A stretch of DNA of 64,000 nucleotides from Xiphias gladius (Eukaryota; Chordata; Actinopteri; Istiophoriformes; Xiphiidae). Where the stretch lies: NCBI RefSeq assembly GCF_016859285.1, contig NC_053416.1:7814001-7878000 (forward strand), in the 5' to 3' direction. The notes under the pieces were generated by a model. The model was not told the DNA's origin. It made no database searches and worked only from the letters and a program-made list of their open reading frames with translations. The position numbers and the translations under genes are program-made. Positions within the stretch are counted from its first letter, which is position 1. Each line of letters opens with the position of its first letter. This document shows, one piece after another, positions 12,081-55,803 of the stretch.

Positions 12081-12239
12081 TTTCGAGACCCGTCTCACTG
12101 AAAAGTCCTAGATTTAACAATAAACTCTAATCTGCCCCTGTTGTGTATTTCAGAATGATAGAATGACCCAGCCAAAAACTTTGGATAACTGAGCTTCCAG
12201 TTCACTTTTGTAAAGTCTTTGCCTGCCAAGATTTTTTTT

Positions 12240-12240
<1 letters not shown>

Positions 12241-12260
<20 letters not shown>
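12241..12260. repeat. (CT)10 microsatellite flanked by poly(T)
   Basis: A pure CT run between two T runs (12232-12240 and 12261-12268). Confidence 0.85.
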
Positions 12261-12271
<11 letters not shown>

Positions 12272-13227
12272 ATCTGCATCAGGGGTGCATGCAGAGCAGA
12301 ACCAGCGGCTATAATTTGACATGCAAGAATGCTTTACAACAGTACTACTAACCAAAAAACATGTTTTTCTGCCACACGGGTCAAATATGATACTCTGTAC
12401 AGCAGGACGTTCCCCCAAAGGAGGTGAAACAAGTAGATCACCATAAAAACCCACCACTGGGTCTCGTAGTTCACTGTGTGAATATTTGAGAAAAGTCGAT
12501 TCATCGGTAAGATGGTGCTGCCGGAGTGGTTTGCACTAAAAACGCTCCCGTGGTTATGATTAAGACTCGAGTGGGCATGTACTTCTATACATTTACTATT
12601 GGTATTTTGGTCATTCTCAGTAGTTATTCAATGGAGAGAGAGAGACACACACAGAAACAGGGAAGCTCGCTCGCTGGCTCTGTCTGTCTCCCTCCCTCTC
12701 TCCCTCTCCCCCTCCTGTCCTGTGATGTGTTCTGGCCAGACAGTATGGCTCCTGGGCGTCAGTGGCATGATCACAGAAGCAGAGGCCAGGAAGGACATTC
12801 CTCATTGTTGGTGAATCTAGAATGAGCCAGGCCATCTCGCCCCGCTCGTTCTCGAGCAGTTTGGGTACACGTTTCATTTTCTCCTCAGAGAGAACAACAA
12901 GCCGTGTTATTCGGCATGCGGGAGATCAGTTTGATGGAAGTGTGTTCTCTGGAACAGCTGCTGGTACAGCCTCCTTATCACGGAAATCCTTCTCTAATGC
13001 CCAGATCGATAAGAATGAGTAGACTTTGGTTATGTGGTGTTCAGTCTTTTGCTTTCACTCTGGCTACAGTCATCACTCCGGACCAGCTTATCACCGTACT
13101 CTGGCTTAACTCCCCTACAATTAAATCCCAAGGTCCCTCCTCTACCCAACCTCTGAACTCTTTCTCCGAGCACGCATCGTTTTGAGCGAAATTAGCAGTT
13201 AATGCTGTTTCTCACTTCTCCTGCCAG

Positions 13228-17211
<3,984 letters not shown>

Positions 17212-17690
17212 CGGGAACGCGCACACTTTTTAGTGTGTGCTCTCGGTCCTTCACACAGGTAGTCGTAGATTCTGTATGCTCTTCTATGTCCAGGTTTTCT
17301 GTCCTATGGTCCCTCCCTTTGACATCTCACAGTAAATGGCCAAAATATCTGTCGCGGCTTTGTCACACCATTCAGCACAACTGAGACACGTATAACTGAA
17401 ATTCATTTAGCTAATTTAAGTCTCATGTAGGTAAATGATCGAGTGTTCTTTCATTTCATTATGATAAAGCATTTACCTTCACTCTCTCTCTCTCCCCATT
17501 TCAATTGGGACATGGTAACTGCACTCCAGGACAAGAAAAAATGGGATATATTTGTAGGTACTCAGACTTGTGTTATATGTTATAAATGTTATTACAGTAG
17601 TATGTATTGTATTTCCAAGTGTTGACTAATGTTTGACTTCATGTAGTGGTTGCTTTTTCCTCATTCCATTAAAGTTGTTCTTTCTTAAAG
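17212..17690 (+). other. smad9: smad9 3'UTR with candidate ATTAAA signal
   Basis: Non-coding sequence after the TAA at 17209-17211. An ATTAAA hexamer at 17668-17673 ('ttccattaaagttgttc') is followed by a T/GT-rich stretch (17690-17720), consistent with a polyadenylation site. The proximal 3'UTR would be about 0.46 kb. Confidence 0.55.
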
Positions 17691-18624
17691 AATCTTTTTT
17701 TTTGTTTTGTTTTTTTAAGATTTGAATTTTTTTCTCATGTTAATGAACAAAGCATCACATTGCAATATAAACAGTGAGAAATTTCTCAGTTCCCATCACA
17801 ATTTTAGTCTCATCTTCGCAGCAGGGGATAGACACTTCAGTTTAAAAACACAGGAAAAAACACACAGTGGACGTCTTCCCCCTGCCACTTTTCAACACAA
17901 AAACAGAGCTAACATGACCAATACACATCCAACCAAACTTCCTTTGTGTTTCTTCTTTGTATACAGTTAGAATTTACTGTTTGAGCAACAGTTTTCAGAT
18001 AAACAGGGATATAAAATTTTGTCCTGAAAGCCACCGCTTGACAGAAACGAGGCTACAGACATGCATTACATAAAACTGATTGTCACACATAACAAAACCT
18101 CATGTTCAGGAGAAAACACAAATAAACACAGTGAAAATTCATTCCTCAAGAGAAAACAGCCTGAAAAGTGATACACACGACACTAAACCAAAGAAGGTAA
18201 TCTTGAATTTTTCTCAGCAACGGAAAAGACAGGAGGATCAAATGGAGCTCATGATTATTAACTACTGAACAACTTTGATGGACAATTATAATCCTTCATT
18301 ATTAGGAAAGGAAAGATAACTCACAGAGTGGGAATTGATGGTGTAACTAAAATGTAACTTAATAAGTAATTGTGAGAAGAAATGTCTTGTATTTAGGAAA
18401 TTATATTCCCCAAACAGATCCAGACATTGTTTGATCACATGGTCAGCCTGCCTTTGGGGCGATCTAGATCAGTTTACCTAGTTCAGTCCGCCTGTCTCAC
18501 CGCGCGTTGAGTCTGTCTGGCGGGCAGGGAAGTTCATGTTAACAGTGTATGGTTGTTATCTAATTAAGTGTCAGTGCTCACGATAAATCAAAAATAGTAG
18601 GGTGAAAAGTTGACAGGGCCGGTG
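17691..18624. other. region between convergent smad9 and rfxap
   Basis: This should contain the rfxap 3'UTR on the minus strand and possibly a longer smad9 3'UTR. It is A-rich on the plus strand. I see no canonical AATAAA on the minus strand within it, so the rfxap 3' end is not fixed. No other gene is seen. Confidence 0.4.
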
Positions 18625-20240
18625 TCAGCAACCCTGGAACTGCTGCTGTGATTGGCTGCGGCTCTGTGTGGCCAGGAGCTGCTGCTGCTGTTGCAGGAAA
18701 CTGATCACCTCTGGACTCCTGAGCAGTGACTGAAGGGCATACACAAACACACACACACACACACACATTCAAATTTCAGTGCAAAGCGCAACAATGAATA
18801 TTAATATAGATCCAAAGCTTTCTTGTCTTTTTCTGCCGTTGTAGGGAAGAGAAGGTCTTGTGCCAGACTTTCTCTGTACGTTAAAAATTGATGCCTCCCA
18901 GTGTGGGTGGAAGGGCACAAGAAACATAATGGCTGTCAAACCTGTTCACTTGGATACTTAGCAGATGTGTACAAGTAATTTGGATAAAGTGTTTAGCCAT
19001 GCTCTACATGCTCTAGTCTTGCTGCTGAGAGTCTTCGAAAAAAGACAGATACAAGAGAGAGAATAGGGACAGTCATGCACACATGGGTGACATATTAGGA
19101 AACACCTGAATAAATGAGGAGGAAAGATAAGAAATGCAAATGCTTTCTTAGATGTAGGGGGCATTTTTTATGGCATGACTGGGTCAAGTCCTTTAAAGGA
19201 AAGGGTCACAGAATAGTTCCAGGAGTATGAAAATTAGGTGAATCATATGGAAAGCAACGTAAACTGTTCTGGAGGCTCGTGGGGGCCCCTTTCAAAGACG
19301 CTTTATGCTGTTTTTCTTTCCTTTAATTTGTCACCCTTGTGTAGTAGCACTAAGGCACTGTCAATCAATCTGAAAAACTGTGACTTGCCAGTCTCTTCTG
19401 GTTGAGGACCTGCTCTATCAGGGAGGGTCTGGCTGGCCGGTCCCCCATGGCACCAAGACGCTGTTTGTTCACAGACACAGGGCGCTCCTCTGAGTTTTCC
19501 TGATTACAACGAAAAAGAAAAAAAAAGACACATACATGGAGTAAACTTGGGGAAGCTCTGTGTTTTTATTGTGATTCAGTAAAGTCTGGAAAAACGGAGC
19601 CAGGGAACCACATTCGCATATGAGCTCAGCCCTGGTAGTGTCAACTGCGTTGAAAGTTGAGGTTACACCTCCTAAATTTCCTTTCTCCTCCAGTCATTTG
19701 TCACGGTTTGAAATAAAAAATCTGCTCAAGGGTGTGTATGGGATGTCTCCACCACATCGTGATGGGTTCAAATGGAAAGCATTTAGCTAGGAAAGTATAC
19801 GTGAAGCTTAATCTTACATCAAGTTTGCCACTGGACATGGCCTGATCACTCTTCTTCTTCTTGTACTTGTCTTTGTACATCTTGTTTCGGTGTTTTTTGC
19901 ACATCCACGGTTTCCTCTGCTTGGCAACCTGCGTCGTGGTCTCCGTGCACCCCTCGTAGGTGCACTGCTTCGGAGCGTTGTCGCCCTCCGAGGTCTCCTC
20001 GTCGTTGAGCTCCTCCGGGCTCGCGGCGCTGTCTCTGGGATCCGAGGTGTCCAAAACGTCGCTCTCCTCGTCCGGATCATCCATGTCGTAGGAGGAGACG
20101 TTGTTCTCTGGTTCGTGCGGCGTTATCACATTTCTACTGTCGACCACCCCGCTCTTACTCACGTAGTACCGCTGCCCGTCTTTCGTGAGCAGGAGAGTGG
20201 AGTCTTTGTTTGCCGATGCCGAGTTGTCATCCTCGCTCAT
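18625..20240 (-). CDS. rfxap: regulatory factor X-associated protein (RFXAP), complete, 3 exons
   Basis: RFXAP joins RFX5 and RFXANK in the RFX complex, which binds the X box of MHC class II promoters. Exons on the minus strand: 19818-20240, 19389-19499, 18625-18729 (stop TGA at 18625-18627), giving 141, 37 and 34 codons, 212 aa in all. The N-terminal region is acidic (about 50-90). The conserved block CTYEGCTETTTQVAKQRKPW (93-112), MCKKHRNKMYKDKYKKKK (113-130) holds two Cys/His pairs and a basic, NLS-like end. The C-terminal segment DRPARPSLIEQVLNQKRL, SLLRSPEVISFLQQQQQLL is the Gln-rich part needed for RFX assembly in mammals. Human RFXAP is longer (272 aa) because of extra N-terminal acidic and Gly-rich sequence. 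The start used is 20240 (MSEDD); an in-frame ATG 15 nt upstream (20255) is an alternative. The junction 19389/18729 uses a GC donor. Confidence 0.95.
18748..18769. repeat. (CA)n microsatellite in rfxap intron 2
   Basis: About 10 CA units, 20 bp upstream (rfxap sense) of the last exon's acceptor region. On the coding strand it is (TG)n. Confidence 0.85.
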
Positions 20241-20450
20241 GACTGCGGTGTACAAAACAGCTAGTTAGCTAACCACCATCCCCCTTGCAGTCAACTCACG
20301 TTAGCTAATACAGCTTTCTATTGACATGTCCCCACCCAGGACCCTACAATAGTCCGCGTTTAGCTGCTCTGTGAAGGCTGTATGTTATAAATACACAACG
20401 ACGGGTGGGAGGGGGTAGGGGTGGAGGGTCGGGGGTAAATTTTATGATTG
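20241..20450 (-). promoter_or_regulatory. rfxap: rfxap promoter and 5'UTR region
   Basis: The 200 bp 5' of the rfxap start. The adjoining first exon is CpG-rich. No TATA box is evident, as is usual for a housekeeping-type promoter. The start site cannot be placed. Confidence 0.4.
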
Positions 20451-20689
20451 CTAACCGCCTGCCGTGATACTTCCACGGGGTTACTGCTCTCGCTGCATTT
20501 CGATAACAACCGATTTTTCTTCTTCGCTGCTTTGGTTCCGTGTGTTAGACTGGCCCCTGGTGGTCAAACCAAAAAAAATGCATGCTCTAACGCTCGACTA
20601 AGAGCAGCAACATCCAACTATAAAATATTCCATAACAAGTAAGTAACAAGTCTTGCGTTCATAATGTGACTTCAGCAAAAGAGCGAAAA

Positions 20690-20887
20690 AGTAATACAAA
20701 AGCATTAGCAACCAAATCAAAAGTAAAAGTACTCATAGGCGACAGAATGGCCCCTTTCATAGTGTTATGCAATTGATTATTTCACTTATACATTGAAGTA
20801 CTTTTTCATGTTTTTTCTAAAGTTTTAGTTAGTTCAGGTGGAGGAAATTTTGACTATATATACTACTGAGTAGTTTAATCCATCATA

Positions 20888-20921
<34 letters not shown>

Positions 20922-21165
20922 ATATATATAAATGAGCTGGTCATGTGTTTTGTATGTATAAATCTGTATCTTTAAAGTTACTAGTAGCTGTAGTTGTCAG
21001 ACAAATGCAGGGGTGTGAAAAGCACAATATTTCCCTCTGAAATGTAGTGGAGTAGAAGTACACATCAGCTTAAAATGGTAAAGAAAGTAAAGTGCAAGTA
21101 CCTCAAAATTCAACTTAAGTACTACGAAGTGCTTGAGTATGTACTCGGTTACATTCCACCACTAA
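20690..21165. repeat. dispersed teleost repeat (family B) with internal (AT)n
   Basis: Contains 'aaagtaaaagtactcat', 'gaaatgtagtggagtagaag', 'gtaaagtgcaagtacctcaaaatt', 'tacttaagtact'-like motifs and the end 'ggttacattccaccact'. I recognise this as a very abundant short non-autonomous element of teleost genomes. An (AT)n microsatellite sits inside it at 20888-20931. It has no coding capacity. Confidence 0.7.
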
Positions 21166-22729
21166 TTTAAAAATACACAATTTACAACCTGAAAGGAGAA
21201 ATTATGCATGCATCACTGTATTGATGAGTTTTAATTACTCCTATTATAACCCAAATAATCAATACCAAGCTCGGCTGTTGTTTAATGGTTATTCGGGCAG
21301 TGGTCACCACTGGAAGGACGACACTAAATTGACTGAATGCATTTTCAAAGATCTGAAAAGTTTAACATTTGAGAAAGCTGGAAGTTTTGAAAGGTGAGCA
21401 GTTTTTTTCTTTACCGTCACAGAAAGTGTTCAGATCTGCAATGCCTCCACTTGGTCTGGTGTTCCCGAAGGTAAGAAATAGAAACAAACTGTCAAATTCG
21501 GGGAATGTGGCTGGCGAGATTTACACCGGAAGTCACAGAGACAACTTTCTGAATCTTCGGTCTGTAAGAGGCAGAAAACCGTGACACACACAGAGATGAG
21601 TTCCTCATATTCTTTTTTCATTTGACTTTCAAGCTTTTTCATTTAACTTTCAAGATTTTGTATTTCCTAATACACCCATGGGGATCCCGAAAACAAATTT
21701 CCATGAATAACTGGGCCCGATAAAGTTCCTTCTACTCTACCATCCCACCCGTATGCTGAGTACCTGCTGTGTCAAGTACAGAAAATGTTGGATCCCACAT
21801 CTCAGGCCACAACTGTTGTGGGATTCATAACAATATATCAAGTACCCCTCTAGTCAAGTGCCACCCCAGCAGATAACAGTTAACATTAGCAATAGGATTG
21901 TGTACTGAACATCTGGCAAGTAAATCCCAGTCATACAGCAAGAGGACTTGCAAAGCCACTGAACTCTTACAACAACTAAACACAAAAGACACCAACAATT
22001 TGTTTTTGAAACATATTTTAATTACTACTATTATTATTGATAGACCATTGTTGAACAGAGGTACAGGTATTGGTATTGCAACAGATTGCAATAATGTGGT
22101 GCAGCTGTGGGAGCACTTTGGTAAACCACATGTGCCTAGGTGCTGGAGAGGGTGTATTTCGACAGCACAACAAATTCGCACTGATTCGGTCAATGTGGCG
22201 GCACATTGTTTGTACTGTATATGTGGGGATGATGGGAATAAATACAGAAATTTACAGACAAGTGTTACGACTGCAGGGAGATCATCTGCAAAAACCGAAA
22301 TCGCTCTGCATTTCTCTCAGTCCCCCTGGCTTCTCCTGTCGTTGATCTCACATCACTGACTGGAAATCCCTTTGGCGGTTGCTTTTGCAGAGGAAGTGAC
22401 ATCATTCCCAGGGTCTGACAAGAGGCAGAGATGGTGGTCTCGTTTTCTTCTTGTCTATGTAGATTCACCTAAGTGGTACAATGTCAGGTCGAAACAGCCG
22501 TCTTCAAATCCACTGTATTGTTTCACTTCTACCTGATGATCTCCTCTAGATTATTTTTCTCTTTTGCTGACTGACTGATACACATGTATGACTGATTGTT
22601 TTTTTTGTTTTTTTTACAGTTCTCATAGACTTACTACTAGTAAAGAAATATACTGTATCGTGAACTATCAAAATAAATAAAATTATGTTATTTACATAAC
22701 ATATAAACAAAACTTCATCACTAAACTGT
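21166..22729. other. intergenic DNA between rfxap and dclk1, nothing recognised
   Basis: No conserved exon, RNA gene or named repeat can be supported. Open frames on both strands are short and unlike known families. An AT-rich stretch lies at about 22640-22740. Confidence 0.4.
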
Positions 22730-24223
22730 TTTATTTTTATAAGAATAGGCTACTGTATGTTTGTCATGCTTTCATCTGAGTAAATGAAGCCATGAATGAG
22801 GTTGTAGAGAGCTGAAATAAATCCTTCTAACTCTACGGCTTTCCAGGGGTGCTGCTGGTTCTCCGGCATCCATGCTGACTTTCTCTCAGACCTGTTTGAC
22901 TGCACCTGCACTGCAGTGCTTTGTGGCACTGCAGGCAGCCCTCATAAACTGTTAAACGTATGCATTTCCCACCTAAAACATTCCTCCAAACCCACGCCAG
23001 TGGTCCGAACGGGTTGCAACAGTTACACTTTTCTTTACTGCTCGAATACGGGGATGAAATTTGCCTTCAGGGTTGAGGAAAATGTAAACAAGGCTTCACG
23101 TGTGTGCGTGAGCATCACAAAATAACGAGATTAATATGATATCAATGCAGAATGATTGTGAGAATGTGTGCGTCGAGGAAAAATTGTTCATAGGTTGAGT
23201 TTGCTACACAAGTACCCGAATGCTGCTGAATGTTGTGTATCAGGATGTTACGAATGAAGTAGTTAAAATTACAAGGAGCAATCCAATGCACCATTATTGT
23301 CTTAATAGCAGTCCGTGTAAAATGTAAACTGTAGTACTGCAATCCAACATTACAGGAAGGCAACGCCAATACTGTGTTTAGCACAGAATTATAGCCCGAG
23401 TGCTGTCTTTGATCTGTTTCTGTCTTTTATCTTTTTTTTCTGTGAAACCTGTTTTTAACACATTTTATAAGAAAAAAGTCCTTTCTCTACATACCTTACC
23501 TCTCATTTTCCAACATTACGCTGTTCATCAAGTCTACGGTCGCCTACTTCGCAATTTCTGAGCTCTACTTCAACACACTTTTTCCATTGTTTTCATTCCA
23601 CCAAGCTCTTTAGGACAAGTCAACAAAAACTTATCCTTTTTGAAAAGGGGGGGATACATATAAAAAAAAAATGCAGTGAATAAAGAATGGATAAATAAGG
23701 TTCAATAAAACATGAACATTGGTCCATATTCTCATATTGCCTTGTTGAGCTGCTCCACCATAAGGAAGTTTCCATGTTGAGCCCGGATCATCACTGAAGG
23801 GTAAACAATATACTGTCGCCCTTTCTTGCTCCTTGAGCCCTGTAACATGTGCTCAGATGAGAGAATGTTAAAAATAAATAAAAGTCTTTCACCTCATTCT
23901 GCCACTTCCCTCTTCCTCATGATCCCTGTTTCTTGTTGCCTCTTTAGTCTTTCTCTACCATCTTTTTCCTCTGTCTACCCTTTGATCGATCTCTCTTCCC
24001 GGTTTGGAAAGATGGATTCAGGGAAGATAAAAGCTCTCTCTGATCATTTTTTGTTTTTCCCTCCATAGTTTTCCTCCTATTCATCCCCAGCCTTAGATGA
24101 GAGAGTGTGGGAAAGCCGGAATCTCCTCTTCCTCCTCCTCCATATAGAGGGAGGAGCTGGATGAGGATTTTCTCTCCTTGCTTCCTCCTCCTCCTCCTCC
24201 CCCTCCTCCCCTCCGCCTCCTCT
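22730..24223 (-). other. dclk1: probable dclk1 3'UTR with candidate poly(A) signal
   Basis: The stop codon of the longer-tailed dclk1 form is at 24224-24226. The first AATAAA downstream on the coding strand is at 22730-22735 (plus strand 'tttatt'), giving a 3'UTR of about 1.5 kb if used. The part next to the coding region (24130-24222) is pyrimidine-rich on the plus strand with CTC repeats. No other coding sequence is seen. Confidence 0.4.
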
Positions 24224-53179
<28,956 letters not shown>

Positions 53180-54803
53180 CTGGAAACAAAGACACACAGA
53201 TGACTTCAATTATTATTTTTCCTTATCATTTATGTATCCAAGTCAGTGCCAGCTGTGCCTTGCAGTTACACAGATAGACACATTCACCTCTGGCAGCTGC
53301 GTAGAGCGATGGCAGCTCTCTGTTGTTAGGGGCTGAATGCTTTGTTCAAGGGCACTTCAACTGTTTGTTGAGGGGAAAGGAGAGATTCTCACAGCAGCAG
53401 TTTCCCGGCTGGTCTGCAGGCTTTTAAATGACAACCCTAGCCAGACGTCTAGTTTCCTTGCTTCTAGGCCACTGATACCGTGTACACATACTGTACATAC
53501 ACTGCATTCTGCAGAAGACACTCACTGTGCTCCGCTCTGCACATGGTCACAAAATCAGATTTCCCTTCCTGTGCAGACTGAGCCCCAGGAGACGGGGAAG
53601 GAACATCGGAGGTGTCTGTCTGTGCGTGTGCGTTTCTGTTTGCACGCGTGCTCATCGGCGTCTCTGAATGTCCTCGCGCATGCCCGACAACTCCCCGAAC
53701 TGCAGGGCTGTGTTGTTTCTGTGCTTTTATCAGTCTATCAGCGACTATAACGAGACCTTGCTGACTCACTAATTTGCTGATGCACTGCAGCACGTGCACC
53801 GGCCATCTAGAGCGGCAAGTGGGGGGTCTGTTCCCTGAAAACTAGCATCCCGTAAATGGAGAATGAATAATAAGGGAAAGAAACTAAGACAAGAGAGGGG
53901 GAGCGCATGTATGAGCTACACAGAGATATAAGTGCTGAGAAAGAGCACGTGTGAGGCAGAGAGAAGTTAAAAATTGGAGCTGACAAACTCTAAGCTATCT
54001 GACTCACAGAAAAAAAAGCTGTCCTAATGAGTCACTGTTATTCTTTGACAAACGCCATACTGTGAAGCTTATACCAAACCTACGGGGACATGCTGACAGG
54101 CATTGATTTATAAACACTGGGTTACTAAATGCAAAACGGCAGGAACTCGATCATTAAAGGAGAAAGGTTTTTCGGTAAGAGGCTCGGCAGAATCTTAAAT
54201 AATTTGCCTAGAGATGCCCGATTAACACATTATTCTATAATGTCTACACAAGACAGAATTTCATTCCCCTTTTTAACCTGTAAACTCACCTAGGAAGAAG
54301 CCTCGGCAGCAAGGTGTTTATTGTGACAAAACAGGCTGAGAAACACGCTGCTGTTCGTCGTTTTTATTATTTTTCGATGCGCTCGACAGCTGATCCCATA
54401 TCTGATCTAAACTCAGCATGATTAACTCAAATAACTGTAATTACACCCCAAAGGCCAACCATCACATTTCAATCCCAAGCCATCAATATTCCAAATTATA
54501 TTTCACGATAGGCAGAGAGGGATTTATGGGAAGACAATAGTTCATTCATCCGCTATGACAAATCTCCCACCAAAAAAACCTATTAAAAGCTATTACAGTT
54601 TAGGCTATATGCATGTCTAAAACCGCCTGGAGTTAACACATAAACACAAAGCTGCCGTTATTGCATTTTCATGGCAATTAACATCCAAGGATTCATTTAA
54701 ATTCCTATTAACCACCGATCAACACCCCAAAAGAAAGTCACAGCTGATATAACAGCATTATCAACATAATACCCAATAAACAGCAAAGAGGCCATTCTGT
54801 GTT

Positions 54804-54825
54804 TGTGTGTGTGTGTGTGTGTGTG
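54804..54825. repeat. (GT)n microsatellite
   Basis: About 11 GT units in the dclk1 intron. Confidence 0.85.
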
Positions 54826-55434
54826 AAGCAAAAATGAAGTTTAATCTCAGACACAGACTCTCTGTGGAATATGGATCGTTTTCATTTAACTTTTCAAAAC
54901 AAGGCTCGGCGTCTGTGTGATTCTGCGTACGTTCGTCCACACATCACATGAAGACACACGTTTCTGCACAGGCACACGTGGATGCCTGTGTGTGTGCGCG
55001 TGTGCGTGCGCGAGCTGCGCTTGAGGAAGGCACATTTTTCTAGCTTCATAACAGAGTGCGTATTGCTTCGTTCCTTGATATCCCCTGATACTGTGTTAGT
55101 GATTATTTCAGGGGCGAGTGGCTCGAATTCCTAACAAGATGGCTGTAATACAGATGCCTGTGCTGTTAACATTTCCCCAGTGTGTACTGGCCACTTCTAC
55201 CTCTAATTGTACTGTTTTTTATTTCTCTGCATTTTCACATTATTTTCATCTTTACCATCATTTTCATATTGCTTGCTGATGCACACAGCACTTTGTTGCA
55301 TACTGTATCCACTGAGCAAAACCATTTTGCTTTCAAAGTCGTCCAAGACTGTCATTAATATTGTCGTTCGCCGTTCTCGGCTCAGATAGTATCTGTTGGC
55401 ACATATTCGTAGGCAGGCTTTTTTTGCTGTACTC

Positions 55435-55803
55435 CAAGCAATTTGAAGATGTTGCCTTGGGCCCTGGAGAACAGTAGTGGTTCTCATTATTTTCGGACAA
55501 TTCATTAATTAATAAATACAAAAATCTAAATATTAATCAATAATTAAAATAATCATTACTTGCAGCCCTACTGCTGGTTCAGCTTCTCAAAAGTGAAGAT
55601 TTTTTGCTTTTCTTTGTCTTGCATCATGAATACCTCTGAGCTTTGGACTGATGGTCAGACAAAAACAAGTCGCCTTTCAGCTCGGGAAAATTGAGATGGA
55701 CAATTTTCTGACATTTTGTAGTATGAACAGTTAAATCAGTTTAATCAAGAAAATAATCTGCGGACTATTCAATAATGAAAAGATCAGTTTGTTGCAACCC
55801 TAA
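55435..55803 (+). repeat. dispersed teleost repeat (family A), two adjoining partial copies
   Basis: The first part (about 55435-55571) ends 'cattacttgcagccct'. The second (about 55572-55803) has 'ctgctggttcagcttctcaaaagtgaagattttttgcttttctttg' and ends 'gtttgttgcaacccta'. Both are in the same orientation as the copy at 6855-7197. Confidence 0.65.
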
